Positions 11,733 through 25,170 of a stretch of DNA of 64,000 bases are shown here, piece by piece. A program made the position numbers and the translations under genes. A model generated the notes under the pieces. It made no database searches. It had not been told where the DNA came from and saw only the letters and a program-made list of their open reading frames with translations. The stretch spans positions 1-64,000 of the forward strand of contig LPNZ01010610.1 of the NCBI GenBank assembly GCA_001655205.1, in the 5' to 3' direction. The first letter of the stretch is position 1, and each line of letters begins with the position of its first letter. The stretch is from Lenisia limosa. Taxonomy: Eukaryota > Breviatea.

Positions 11733-14700
11733 ATGGCTGACCCTGATCGTCCCATCGTTGTACTGCGTATTTCGGAGCTTATTGCCACGCGACCACGTCT
11801 TATCATTGCAGTGGTGCTTGTGGTAGGCAGGGAGTAGAGCGAAAACAAGCAGACCTCGTGTCGGGACTCGGTCACATTCCTCTATCTCCAGCTGGCACGA
11901 TTGACTTTGGAGTAATCATATTTTCTAAACCGGTTACGTGGAAGATCGATGAAATGCTTTGTGGATTTTTTTATATGTGTTGATATCTTGATTCAGTGTG
12001 ACATCTTCTTTACACACTCATTCCCGCCAAGATTGCAGGCGTTCTTCTCACGACGGTGTTTGGGTTCTACACATGGAGCCTGGTCACGTTGGGGAACTTC
12101 TACGCGCGGAACATGGTGGAAGGAATACAGTTTGAGGATTTGGGTTTGACAAGGCTATAATTTCAAAATCTGAATTGGACGTTTTAATCCACCCTGCAGT
12201 TATGACGCGTTCACTGAGGCTGCTTTTAAGTCTTTCGGTCCCAAGGTTAAGGCATTTTCGGACATATCCGGGGCCTTCTCAATGCTAATTGAGAAAAAGG
12301 ATGGAGAGTAGGAGGCGTTGCTGGAATTCCGTTTTACTATTTTCGGCTTTGTTTACATTGATTTGTTTAACAAGAACTGTGTCTGTTTTATGATGTTCCC
12401 CTATACCGGCTTATGTACAACGTTTTTACTTGTCTTATTGGATGTAGGGACACTGTGTTCACGCCGGAAGTGATCAAATGGCTTTGGAAGGTGGAGAGGA
12501 CTGTACTCAGCAATGATGATGGTAAAATACATGCGTATGCATCACTGTCATAAAGCCTTTTCGGATCTTACTTCGTATCACTATTTCAGACAAAATTATA
12601 TAGTGCTGAATAAAATTGCCCCAGTATATATTTTCACCTACCAATCAAATAAATTGGATTGTACTCTTTTTGCAACCGGTTCCTGCTTTTTCGATAATAC
12701 ATTTCTCATGACTTTTTAGATACACCCCCAGAAAGAAGACCCTTCCTGACGGTTCCCTGTATAGAGAAGGGGACGAGGAGTTTGAGCTAGATGGAAAGGT
12801 CTGTTTTCTCTCATTTTTGACAGTTGATCATATTATTTCCACTTCTAACGAGGCAGTACACACGCTGGTGCTACAAGCAAGATGATAGGTATGTGGTCAC
12901 CATTCTCTGTTGTATTTGTGGAGGTGTAAAAACTATTGTAGCCATGTCATTTTACATAGGCATTTATCCAAATTCTAACTGGGCAGTTGTGTGGACGTTG
13001 TATCGCCAACAGCAGTCTTCCAACAGTACATTGTGGAAACTGAAGATGACATTGAGTTGATCATGGACGGTATGACCATATGACATATTACATACGTACA
13101 TAAAATAGTTGCCTCTATCTTGACCGATTTTATCTCTCTGGTCCTTCCCATAGCTTTGCTTTTTGCCCTTGGAATTTTGATAATCATCAACTGCCCTGAT
13201 GCCATCTAGGAGAAGTAATGAAACAAGAGCATGTGGACAATATTATGAGAAACATTGGTGAGTTTGTTGCTGCATTCTTTATCAGAAATTCCACCCAACT
13301 TTTCATCCAGGGTGTTTTGTTATAACTGTTTCAGTCCTTCCGAATAAGGAGAAATTCAATTTCTTCTTGGACAAGTCGTTTGGGGAGGATGGGCTAATTC
13401 AAGGCCTGGCCACTCGCAACATTATTATGATGGGCGGTCCTCTAAAGGTATCGTCGTGAAGACAAATGTTCAAATCATCACTTTTTAGGGATTTCGAAAT
13501 AATTTAGATGCCCCAACAGAGCAGTTGACAGCCAAGTTTGACCATTACATTAGTTACATTGACCCTGTGGAGAAGCTAGAAGAAGATATTGATTCAAAAA
13601 CGTGGGGAAGGGGTATTTTCTTTAACGTTTTGTTATTTTAATATATTAATATATGCTCGAGGTCCAAACTATGTCGTTAATTCGAATTATTGTCGTTAAT
13701 TCAATTTTCTGTCTCTTTTTCATGTTTCGGTCATTTTCACAACAATTTAACTCGTAAAAAAAGGACATATGAGAAAAATGNNNNNNNNNNNNNNNNNNNN
13801 NNNNNNNNNNNNNNNNNNAAAAAAGATCTAAAAAAATTAAATTTCAGCGATAAAGTTTGCTGATCTTGCAAAAAAAAAAGAAAATTGTTGAAAGGATATT
13901 TTCTTTGTTTCTCTTCAAATAAAGTGTGTATATCTCAGAAATTTTTGAAGGGGAATAGCTGATTTGGCGACCGTAAGATGACAAACACCGTGGTTCTTGT
14001 TAAATCTACCTCTCCAATAAAATGACACACTTTTCAGAAATTAAGACCTTTTGCGACAAGTTATAAGGAAAAACTATTTGCCATTACCTATGTAACTGCA
14101 CATAATATAGTATTTCGATATTATGTACTACATGTACATATATCATAGTATATTCTTTTGATTTTTTAGAACTTTTGCAGGAGATGTTATTTCCGATTAC
14201 ATTGTGTCTACAGTGGGTGGCTGGATTGTCAGTTACACACGTTCCAAGGGATGGACTTTTTATACATAAAAATAACATATTCCTTGAAATAGTATCCAGA
14301 AGAGAGGTGATTCTCAACGTTGTATCTTTTCAGTATCTTTTCAGTAATTCAAATTCATTTCATATAGATTGCTGTTTATTTTCCAGATTGTCAAAGGAGA
14401 AGTTGCCCTGTCTTTTTCTTTGGCAATTATGGTTGTGTTCTTTATCCTCTCATGGCAGACTAAAGTAGGAACAAATGTTCCACTGAAACTTTTGACTTTT
14501 TAGTCGTTCTTCATAGCATTCGTGGGGTTGATTCATATTTTGCTGTCTTTTCCATTGTCGTATTTCTTTTACCGGGTGGTTTTCTCAGTGGAAAACATGA
14601 CGCTATTCAACGCACTGGTTGGGTGGATTAAGACAAGACCCTTTTTGAAACAATTCATTCTGCTTTTTATATATCACAGAGCGCTGTGGTATTTTTGATT

Positions 14701-17700
14701 TGCGAACATACCGATTGTATTCACCACCAGACCCTCTTTGTCTGTTTGGCTATCGGAGCGGACGATGTGCTGGTTTATGTTGATGCATGGAAACAAGCTC
14801 CTGCTCACCTTGGTGGGAGGGGAGATGAATGCGTATAGTAGTAATTCTATGATAAGTATGAACTGCATGTTAAGCTGTACTATAATATACTACATCAGAT
14901 AAAATATCGTAGTACACGTAGTTAATGTTATCCGAGAAATCACTCTCTGATTTTCAGTGAATATGAAAGTCATAAAGTATTGTTCCTAAATTGGGAGTTC
15001 TTTCCTATCATGCTCACCATTTCAGACTTGCTGCATCGAGTTGACTATGCATGGCGTCGATCAGCTGCAGCGATGCTGATCACTTCACTGACTACTGCGT
15101 GTGCTTTTGCTGGTGGGTGTCGGTTATTTCTATTCCGAACAAAGTAAAACCCATCCGATTACCCCCATGACCTTTTCAGCCACAGCCATATCGCCAATCG
15201 CCAGCATCAAAGTACTGGGCCTCTTCAGTGCTCTTGCAGTGGTCTGCAACTACGTCCTTGTCGTCACGTGGCTGCCAGCATGGATTGTCGTCCAAGATAA
15301 CTGGTATGGGGAAGCTTGTTGATTATGCGTTATTCTAATAGTTTCACCTTCATATTGACAACATAGGCTAACTGCCCGACAATCGAAGTCACGCATTGCC
15401 CAATTGAGACAGCGTCAAAGCCGACTGGAGAGTGGACGTGAGTGCAAATGAGTCCGCAACTAAAATTGCTTATAACCTAGGAATGAACTCATATGAGAGT
15501 TGTGACACCACGACTCTCAGGCCAGTGGAGGAGTTTTTCAATGGCGCGTACATGCGCTTTGTAACAAAGGTGATTTTGGGTGTAGTAATTACTTTATCGG
15601 TCTGTTGCGTATCTGAGTAATAGTAATATATGTGATATTATAAATATATATACAGTATATCATATAGCTACATATGATATATGATATAATATATACTACT
15701 ATATCATGTCTATGGAATTTTCACTCATCATTTACCCCGCTGTAGTACTCGAAAGTGTCTATTTTGCTTCTGCTGCTGGTTACAGCAGTGTTCATTATTC
15801 TGGCTGTCCACATCGAGAAGATGGAGGAGTTTCCATCGTTTTTTGACGACGGTGCGAATGCACATCTTTATGATATCCCATCACCACTTGATACCGAATA
15901 TATTATTCTCTTTCGGGAGGATCAAAATGATGAACAAAGAGAATAGTTGTTGTCCGTGCATCAGAAATAACCAATCCAGACTTTTACATCCAATACTATC
16001 GGACGTTCCTAGCCGACAACTTCGACTCATCAAATTCAGATCCAACAAAACGGGTAAATGGGTTTGACAAACCAACTACGTTTACTCACGGTCTCACATT
16101 CCTCTTTTCAGTTGCTCTTCTATTACTCGTTTGGCATCTCCGGTATTAATCGAGAAGATGCAGACCTTTCAGACGAAAATTACAAGGGAGAGACTGGTGG
16201 GACTTGCTACTGTTATCAGTGTGATGAAAAGAGTAGTATTTTGATTCTGAGTAATATCATATTAACTATTTATTCAGTATATCTTATTGTATATTACCCA
16301 GCATTCTGAACAAGTAGAAGCGTATAAAACAGCCGAAGTTAACCCGCCTCATTTCCAGAGTTTGAACCCGGCTTTTCCCTTTCTTCTCCTGAGGAGCAAC
16401 TCTTCTTCTTGGAAACGTGCGACCTTGCTCTTGATTTGTCTTTGCCAAGTGGCCAAAAGGTACGCAGCGCTGCACGTTTGGAAGTAGATAATAACGAGCC
16501 AGGTGATTCGGCCTAGTGGACTGTCCTGCTTTATGGCCTCGTTTGCGTGTCACCAAATGAACAAGTCCCTTGATTTCCCGTTACCTGAGGACCAAGTAAG
16601 GGGTTCTATACTTCAATTATTGTGATAAGCACCATGAAACGGATTTTTGTATCTGGTATAATATTAACTGGTCAGTTTCTCCCATCATTGGCTGTCTTCT
16701 TGTCCACATCCACAGCACCAGTCTGCAACATGACCACTCCTCACGTAATGAAGAGCGGTGTTGATTTCAGCTTTGAGGCGCCTGTGGGTGGGATACTTCA
16801 CATTCAGCCACATCGTATGGATATTGCTGTCAACTTTATCTTGTAAATATAAGAATTGCTGAAGATGTGTGTAACTTGAAATATTGATGATTTCTGTGGG
16901 GACTCAAGTGTTATTGTCTTCAATGACCCGCCTTGCAGTTAACGCAGCTTCCAGACGGTAACCTAGTCATTCAGTACTCGTATATGACTGTTAACAGCAC
17001 CATGTCATATAATCCGTCGTATGTGGGTCATCATGGCCTTTCAGGATTCGTTTCAGCCAAAGATACTCGTCATAAGTCAAGGCATTATATCCCCAGGTTT
17101 AACGAGATGAAAGACCACGTTAATTCATGGGACGCGTTTGTCGCTGAACGCGCTCTTTCGGCGCCAGACGGACTGCAGGTTAGCCAATGTGCTGCAAACT
17201 CTTGGGTCTATGTAACATGGCATGATATCACTGAATTACTTTTACTACTTTCTAGCCTGTCCTCTCACTAGAAAACTGATAGTGTCTCCTTTTCACTTTC
17301 AATCTTGAATTGGATGTGATATCCAGATATCCTGGTTTTTTTTTTATTGTTAATATATGTACTATACAATCTTTTATCTAATTTGAGCGTATATCCTCAC
17401 CTCCTCCTCAGGTTCAGTTTGCCACGTCATTTGTCCACTGGGTCCTTGAAGTGGCCGAAATCCTTGTAAATAGTGCTCTGTTTGGCGTCGTTGTTTCCCT
17501 CATTCTTGCATTCATTGTCATTTTAGTTGCTACTAAGGTGGGATTCGGGTACTCCAGGGTATATAATTCCGCTTAACATTTTGTCAATTCAAGCGCCCAG
17601 CTTTTCCATCCGTATTGATTATTTAGTCCGTGCTCTTGGCAGGACTTGCTGTCTTTTCTATCTCACAGGTTTGAAGTGATTTTCATTTAACCATGGTTCT

Positions 17701-18551
17701 TCCAGGATTGCCTTTTATTTGTACTTAGGTAGTTGCCATTGTTCTTGGACTGATGGTGCTCTTGAACTGGCGACTGGCCATCGCCGAAAGTGTTTCAGTG
17801 ACTCTGGTACGTCCGCTTCTGCACTTTATCATGTCAACTTGGATTTCGTCTCTTGAATCATAAGAACTTTGTAGTCCAGTTTTCACCTTGTAGCTTGTTG
17901 GTCTCGCAATTGACGCAATCACCCACATATGTCTTGCTTTCAATGCTGCCCCTGGTATTTGGGCATTGCGACCCCCAGAATCTTCGAGCACATCACCAAC
18001 CCAAGCTTGTTTCATTGTTCAGGTGACACCCGCAACAGAGTGTCCCAGGCCGTTACTGAGCTTGGCGTTTCTGGTTGGTTAATATCTCAAATTCAACATG
18101 TGATTGTGGTTTTCTTTATCCAAATCTGACAACACAGTGGTTGGAGGCGGATTGACAACGTTGACTAGTAGTGTGTTCTTGTGGCCTGCCAGTTTGCTGT
18201 TGTATGCCGGTGTGGGCTTTTGTTCATCATCATATTCGTATTCGTATTTGGACTTCACTCCCTATGTATTCATTTTTATCCTTTTTAATGACTCTCAAAC
18301 ACCTCTGTAGATTGCATCAGTTTGGCATTGTGATTTTTGCGATCATTGCGGTAGCACTCACATATGCGTTTGGTAGGCACACCACCTTTCGTTGTTAGTA
18401 TTTCGTTATCTTTCTTGTGTACTATTTCCGCTATTCTCCCTCCTGACTATTAGGGATGTTTGTTCCCCTTCTCCTCCTGCTGCACCCCTCCCCAAGTCGA
18501 GTCGACAACTGGGGCGTCTCGGAGTTGGAGAAACCTTCGGAAGTGAAGTAG
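11733..18551 (+). CDS. Dispatched/Patched-like RND-family membrane protein (copy 1)
   Basis: This is a polytopic membrane protein of the eukaryotic RND group (Patched, Dispatched, NPC1), which move sterols or lipidated ligands. It begins MADPDRPIVVLRISELIATR (ATG 11733) and goes straight into the first membrane span. The next exons encode the first extracytoplasmic loop (GDTVFTPEVIKWLWKVERT, the usual position of the Patched/Dispatched GDNL-type motif). A sterol-sensing-like bundle follows, with the signature LAIGADDVLVYVDAWKQ (about 14738-14790) and RRSAAAMLITSLTTACAFA (about 15050). The second half contains VEEFFNGAYMRFVTK, a loop, a second bundle with GLAIDAITHICLAF (about 17900) and a final span before TAG at 18549-18551. 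At least 25 exons are visible, and both RND halves appear present. An intron at about 13615-14168 holds an inverted-repeat element and a gap. Ligand is unknown; Dispatched is the closer guess. Confidence 0.85.
13654..13976 (-). mobile_element. Inverted-repeat element, truncated copy of the 34086-34447 element
   Basis: It begins TGCTCGAGGTCCAAACTATG, matching the complement of the right end of the element at 34086-34447, and the match continues through the interior in opposite orientation, including GCTGATTTGGCGACCGTAA near its end. A gap interrupts it at about 13781-13818. The second terminal repeat is missing, so the copy is 3'-truncated. It lies within an intron of the RND gene. Confidence 0.8.
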
Positions 18552-18727
18552 GCTTTTGCTCTTTTTTTTTTTTGCCTTTTTTGTGAATTTTTATCCAGTT
18601 TTGTGGTGGCTGTTGAGTTAGGTATACAGTGAGTGTAAATATAGTTTGTATCTCCGTTTCAACTCAAACATGCATAGTAAAACCTTATCAACATAAAACC
18701 AGAATATCACAAATTTACAAAACTCTA

Positions 18728-21700
18728 TTAGTTGGTCTTCTTACGATACAAGAACTGCCCAGACTGTCCACTCGGACCGATGATAGAGAGAGTGGCGGGG
18801 AAGAGAAGAATAGCGACCAGAAGAGAGAATAGGAGGGTCACGAAGATGATGGATCCGAACTACAGCTGTGAAATACGGAATTTTGTTACAAAGCGCAAGA
18901 CATTCCACAAAAAATCTCCACGCTGCATACAGTGTTAAAGAACAGAATGAGCGGCATCAGCAAGAAGCTCACAGCACCCAAAGTTGACAGAGAACCGGAT
19001 ACGACAGAAATACTACAAAGTTAGCTGACACTTTCATAATCCTCAGAATCTTCATTACGAGATTCCTCATCAAACAACAACGTTGTTAGGCCCCACATAC
19101 CCGACATGCGTCAACGTTGAGACCACACGGTCAAGCTTGTTCTCGCCTCCCTCAATGAACCCATGTCTAGAACAGAGTCAAACGGTCGAAATGGAACGAA
19201 CCCGATAACTGAATATCAAAATGCTAGGCAGCAATAATATAAATGACCCCTGATATGTACGTCTCTATCCCCCCCCCCCCACGAGATATGAAGAGTAGCG
19301 TCAACAGCAAGTCCGACAACCATCACCAAAACTAAACTGTCAGAACACAGATCATAGAAATTGTTTGTCCAAGATAACACAGCATATGATAAGATTATGG
19401 TAAGCTTACCAATTGAAACGATGATATCGAGATTGTAGCCAAGAACAACAACAGATCCCATCACCATGGTCACAATAATCTAAAGTATCAGAAGGTTGCA
19501 GGCCTTAAACTAAGAGATATATTATTCGTTTGAAGACATCCCCTCACTGTCATCATCAAAATTGCAATAACAGCGATCCAGATGTTGCCAGTTGCAATTG
19601 CTGTCGGTGAATAAATAACTAAAAACAAACAAATGTTTTCTCCATTCTCACAAGAGCACCCGCTGCCACGAACGATTATTTAAAAGATAAAAGATCACAG
19701 CATACTGATAATAATGAAAGCGGCCAGGAGGGACATTCCAATTCCGGAGAATGCTTCAGCAATAAGTGTTTCTGAATAATGAATAATGACTATTGACTAA
19801 CACGAAAGTGGCAAATGATGTGTCTGAATCTGAAATCTAACTCATGCTGCCAATCCGTCTTTTATGGGATCCTCATAACAATACAAACCCTGAATGTAGA
19901 AGTAGGCGAAGCCACCATCATCAGTAACAAAAGCTGGTACATGGGTTTGGACGTTTTTGCACTCATCGTCGAGGAGACGGGCCTCAAGCCACGCTTCCCA
20001 CTCCTCATAGATCTCAATACCGATCTCAAACTTGTCCTGCAGTATTAGCTCACTATAAAACAGGAAAACAATGATAAAAACAAGAAAAGTTAAAAAAAAA
20101 ATACCCCGTCACAACATACCACAGCACTGAAAAGGAGTTTCATCTCGGTGTGAAGGAACTTGAGAACTGTTTCGCCATCTTCTTCCTGAAAGTATGAGTT
20201 ATATATAAAATTCATGAAAAACAGAAAGCAATCGATCTGCCCCAACCTTGAAATGAAGGAAAGCCTCCCATTTGTTGAAGTGCGCAGGAATAGAAAGGAA
20301 AGCTAAAAACGCCTGAAGCAGAGTAAATGGGTATAAGCATATATCATATTCAATCCCGCCGAAATAACTCAAATCACAGCACTGACCACACAGACCTCGC
20401 GGGCCTTCGTTTTGTCTGCGTTAATCCCGGTAATGACGCTCCAATCCTCGTGGTATGATGAATCGACCCAGTCCTTGAAGTCGAGCATCACACAGTGAAT
20501 GGGGTATTCAGGAAGGCCACCAGCTTGACGAGCATCGTTCTTCTCAGTTGCTGGGGAGGGGTGGTGTAAGTATTAAAAGGTGAGGAGCAATAAATCAGGA
20601 GTTTAGCTAGCCCCAACCCACCAAGAGAGCAAATGTGGTAAATGCAGTTGGCACCAATTGCCGCATTGAAGTCCTAAACAAAGTCACTTTATTTCGCACC
20701 TCATATTATATCAAAATATTATACAGATGATGCTACGTTAGCTCACATCTGAGAACTTGGGGCTGCCAGGATCGAGGGGGTCCGTTTCCAATGTCCCGCT
20801 TCGGTCAATGGGGGACTGCACAGTCAGAACACTGAGATTTACTACACCCATCTTTCCACAGTATTCTAAAAACTATGAAGCTCACATCTTCAAAGCCGAA
20901 GGCGAAGATCAGATTAATATTGTACAGTCCGCCTCCTCTCGCGTAGTAGGACGCCTGTTCCGTAAGAGGACAATATAACACGGTCGTTGTCAAAAAAAAA
21001 CATCAAGTGAAATACCTTGGTATTTCCGAATCCTCCATAATTGTTATCCTTGGGAAGGAACTGGGGAGGTTCGGGTGAGGGACCTTGAGAGTAAGCGGAG
21101 AGAATCAAGTGTCGCATACTGGTTGTTGAGATCATAATAATGTTGTCTATATAACCCGCATGCATGGTGATAGAAGGGACACATACAAATGTATTCTATG
21201 TGTCCGCATTGGACTAACCTAGTTCACTGGCAAAAGCCACCATTCTGATGATCAAGAGGACAAAAATAATAATGATCCAAAACTTCTTCTTCAGAATGAA
21301 CGGAGCATAAGAATCATGGAACCATTTGATGGGCTAAAACATCAGAACTTCCCATGGTGGAGGTAGAAATTATTTATTATTAAACCGTCATATCGTTTAA
21401 CATGACAGAAATTAGGAGTCTTGTTTAAAAAGAAATGATCAAGTACCAAATTAAAATGGACAAACACGTGAAGTCATCAATAAATTGACCAACATATTAT
21501 TGCATGAATATTTGCATCTAACAAAGGCCTGGGTCGCAAGAGTACAGCTTATAATTTTCAGGGTTTTAGGATACAGTAGATGAAACAGGAAGATGAAAAG
21601 GATAGTAGTGTATCGTAGAAGACCCCATGCACCCCAGTAAAAGTCTCCGAATGGTCCTCCTCCTCATTGCACTCAATGGCGACACCTTCCACTTCACCCG

Positions 21701-24700
21701 GGGCAGCGCTGGAGGGGTTCGGTGTGCTACACACCTCGCCCATTTCCCTGCTCTCTTGGAGAGTCTTGGGTGTAAGAGAAAGCAATTCGGTATCTGGCCA
21801 AATCTGAGAACTTCAGTCCCCTAGTAACTCTTGTTTAGCCAATTTGAATCATTTTCATGAACTCATAGCTCTCTCCCAGCCTACAGCCTCAGACTCGTGA
21901 GTCTCATGATTGGGTGGAATACGGGAGCCCCAGATACGGCCTAAATATGTTCAGTAACCGTAGTCTCCAAAAGTACTTCATTCTTGGACTGAACTGAACA
22001 GCATCGATATGGCATTCCTATCTCACCGATACCGCAGCAGAACACTTTGGTTTTGAACTTCTTCTCATAGAACAGGACAACAGTGGGGAAGAACGTGATA
22101 ACAGAGATGTAGTTGCACAAAACAATCATGGCACTGAAGATACCAAAGGTTCGGATTGCGGGAAAACTTGATAACTAAAGACCAGTTACAGGGAGAGAAA
22201 TTAAGGTGGCATTTAAAAGATTTTTGAAGAATAATGAGCTGTCTGTGTTAACTTGAAGAACCCCTGCATCAGAATGACTATGTATCAGAATGTAAACAAG
22301 AGCGTCCACCGAACCCACGGCGTTGGCAAGGAAAGACGCAATGGTGGTGGCTGAAGTCACCAACATAGCACTGGCAGCATGGCGAAGGGTCCTAAGCGGT
22401 CACTGCTGCTCATTGTTTCTTAGGTTGGTTTTTGAAAAGAAAGTAGCATACCAAGACATTCTGGCTTCAGGAGTACCTGAGATAACGGATGGTTGCATGG
22501 ATGAAATACTCCACGTGTCCTGGGGGTGTGAAAGACAATGGGAAATGCAATCGTCCTTTCATATTCTGAGTTGCTGTGATAAAAGCTCTTCAGTACCATA
22601 TTAGAGACTCCTCTAATTGCCCCAGCCACAACTCACCAATAGAACGAAGACGTCGTCAACACCAATACCAAGAATAATGAAAATGGCCAAGATGTTGAAG
22701 ACCTAAAACGCTGTCAAAAACTGAACCCGTTTGGAACATTAATTAGTAGCCCCATTTACTCCAAAATATTGCTGCCAAAAGACAAAGCGATAGAGGAAGT
22801 AAGCGGGGAAGAAGCAGAGTACAATCTGGCCCATAGCCATGAAGGACAGGAACCAAGACCTTGAGTGTGAGAGTTGGAATGCTTGCATGGACGTATTATG
22901 TGAAATCAAATAGAAATTAAACCAAATTCACAAAAAAAAAATCCATTTCTTTAGAAATAGACGGCCATGCCCACTTGGTCATATAAGCGAGGTAGAAGAG
23001 GACGAACACGAACGATCCAATAGCCCAAAGACCGTCCGTCATCATTTGCTGCCCAATGAACCGCTCCATCATATTCGCACCGTTGTACCAGACCTGAGGG
23101 GGATGATGCTGGATACTACCGAAGGCACCAGTAAACAAAGAACAAAGTGAATTTACTGAGAACAAAAGCGTAGTCCCCACAGTGAGCCGGCTCGTAGAAG
23201 CGTCCTTCAAAGTAGGCTCAAGAGAGTCCCAAAGGAAGTCAGTGATATCTTCGAGCTGTTGTTCGGGGTCATCTTCGACAGACGTGTAACCTTCAAGAGG
23301 GAAGGCAAATTGGAACCTTCAAACGTCAACGTGTAACTATTATGCAAACACAAGACATAATTAATAGTCGGGTACCGCACCTGGTTCTAACAGACGCCGC
23401 TGTCTCCACACCCGCGCCAAACGAGGCGTCTGCCATCAGCAGCCTAGGTGGTTAGAAGGATTGTGTCTACTTGATTACGGAATCGTTGTTCCCTTCCCCC
23501 CAAATGATAACACTGACCATGTTACCCCGAAGGCCTACATAGAAAGAGACGCCCGGCCTTCTGGCGTGGGGCTGTAAGGCGAGCCGTTGGCATACTGGTT
23601 GAGCTTCAGGTCGCGGAACTCTTTGCTCAACTTCATTTGATCCGGGGTGCAACCTCCGTCTGTCACTGTAAGCACTATATACAGGCAAGGCGCTTTCCCA
23701 TCATTTAAATATTATATGATAGTGTATATTACATTGTTTATCTCGAAAATGGAAGAATTGGTCCAGAGCCCTCCCAACCAATATCGCAATCAAGAAGACC
23801 GGCAGGTAAGGCGCCGGCCTGTTCACACGTGTTGTTGCCACTGGGGGTACAAGCCCACACAATGGAGAGAGGCGCGGTACAGGGTGGTAACTCTCCTTTG
23901 TTTAGGGCGATCTTCTCATCGTTGGTTACTGGGTACAGTGATAAACAAGGAAATGGATAGCTCTCTTGGACAGATGATACCCAAAGCTTCTCATTATCGT
24001 CCCCTCACAATTGGCATTCAAAACTGAATCTGGCCAATCAAGAAGACAGTATTTGGAGTAGTCTTCGTGCTGGTAGATCTTCTTTTCGAGTGCAACCATT
24101 TCCTAACGTGTGAACATGATCCAGAGCCAGGCATATCATACCATGAAACAACCCGTCCATACCTCCAAGAACAACCCGTCCATACCTCCAAAAATTGGAT
24201 TTCAAAGACACTTCCTCCCTCGGTCACATAAATGAGTTCCAACTCAATATCGGCACCTGTTGGTGTCAAAATGAATATGAATGGTGCTTAGTGTTGAATT
24301 TTGGTTATTTCCCCCATCCTTCGAACAACCCGACAAAAGGGGTCCAATTGAAAAGCAGCAGGACACACCCCCTCCCACCAGTGCTGTCCAGAGACACTGA
24401 ACGGCGGAGGTCCACTTCACCAGGGGCAGATTTGACCTTGGCCACGTCCTAATGGGTCACACAGGCGCCTTAGTGATTTAAAGAGGAATGATAAAACAAC
24501 AATACAGTTATTGATTAAATATAATAGATCGTAGGTTGTACATATGTATATGATATTGTATATCGATATGTATATGATATATAACTATGTCTTGAACACA
24601 ATTGTGCACCTCCCCCACTAGTCCTTCATTGTAGGCGTCTTGCCGTTCCTGGGTTCTGTGGCCTCGAAGATAAAGGGGAACCTGGGGGAGGGGGTTACAG

Positions 24701-25170
24701 AGGGATATCAACCGAGAAAAGCCCAGAATATAAAATGAAAACAGTTTCAGTACAAAGAAATCAACAGTGACCCCCCTCCCCCCCACATCATTTTTGTAAG
24801 GGAAGAACCAGGAACCGAGTGTGATGGCCATGATAATCATAAGGAGGAAAATTGTACAGAGAGAGCAACACCCAATGGAGAAGGCCTTTCCGGGGCTTGC
24901 CACCATCCTAGAGGGGTAAATGGGATCCCAAGAGCAAAGAATAAAGGAAAATAATGGGCGAAGAAGCAATACCCCCCCCCCCCNNNNNNNNNNNNNNNNN
25001 NNNNNNNNNNNNNNNNNNNNNNNNNNNNNNNNNNNNNNNNNNNNNNNNNNNNNNNNNNNNNNNNNNNNNNNNNNNNNNNNNNNNNNNNNNNNNNNNNNNN
25101 NNNNNTGCTTGTCATCATGTCCGTCGCTATGTTGTGCCGCGGGCTGTGAGCCTTCAGAAGCAGCTCCCAT
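18728..25170 (-). CDS. Dispatched/Patched-like RND-family membrane protein (copy 2)
   Basis: A second RND-family transporter, tail to tail with the first. The likely start (ATG at 25170) gives MGAASEGSQPAAQHSDGHDD and then runs into a gap (24983-25105). The first span follows (KAFSIGCCSLCTIFLLMII, about 24880). The first loop includes MVALEKKIYQHEDYSKYCLL (about 24100-24040), the position of the Cys-containing loop in Patched/Dispatched proteins, and TYTSVEDDPEQQLEDITDFL (about 23240). The first bundle has FNILAIFIILGIGVDDVFVL (about 22700-22635). The second has VVGLAVDATLHIS (about 19330-19290) and VTLLFSLLVAILLFPATLSI (about 18820-18770), and the protein ends YRKKTN with stop at 18728-18730. 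One 5' splice site at 24147-24192 is duplicated in tandem. Substrate is unknown; sterol or lipid handling is a family-level inference. Confidence 0.83.
24147..24192. repeat. Tandem 23-bp duplication copying a 5' splice site
   Basis: Two copies of a 23-bp unit (24147-24169, 24170-24192) each contain, on the minus strand, TTGGAG|GTATGG. That is the end of the exon FEIQFLE plus its donor site. Either donor could in principle be used; using the distal one would add 23 nt and shift the frame. Confidence 0.85.
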
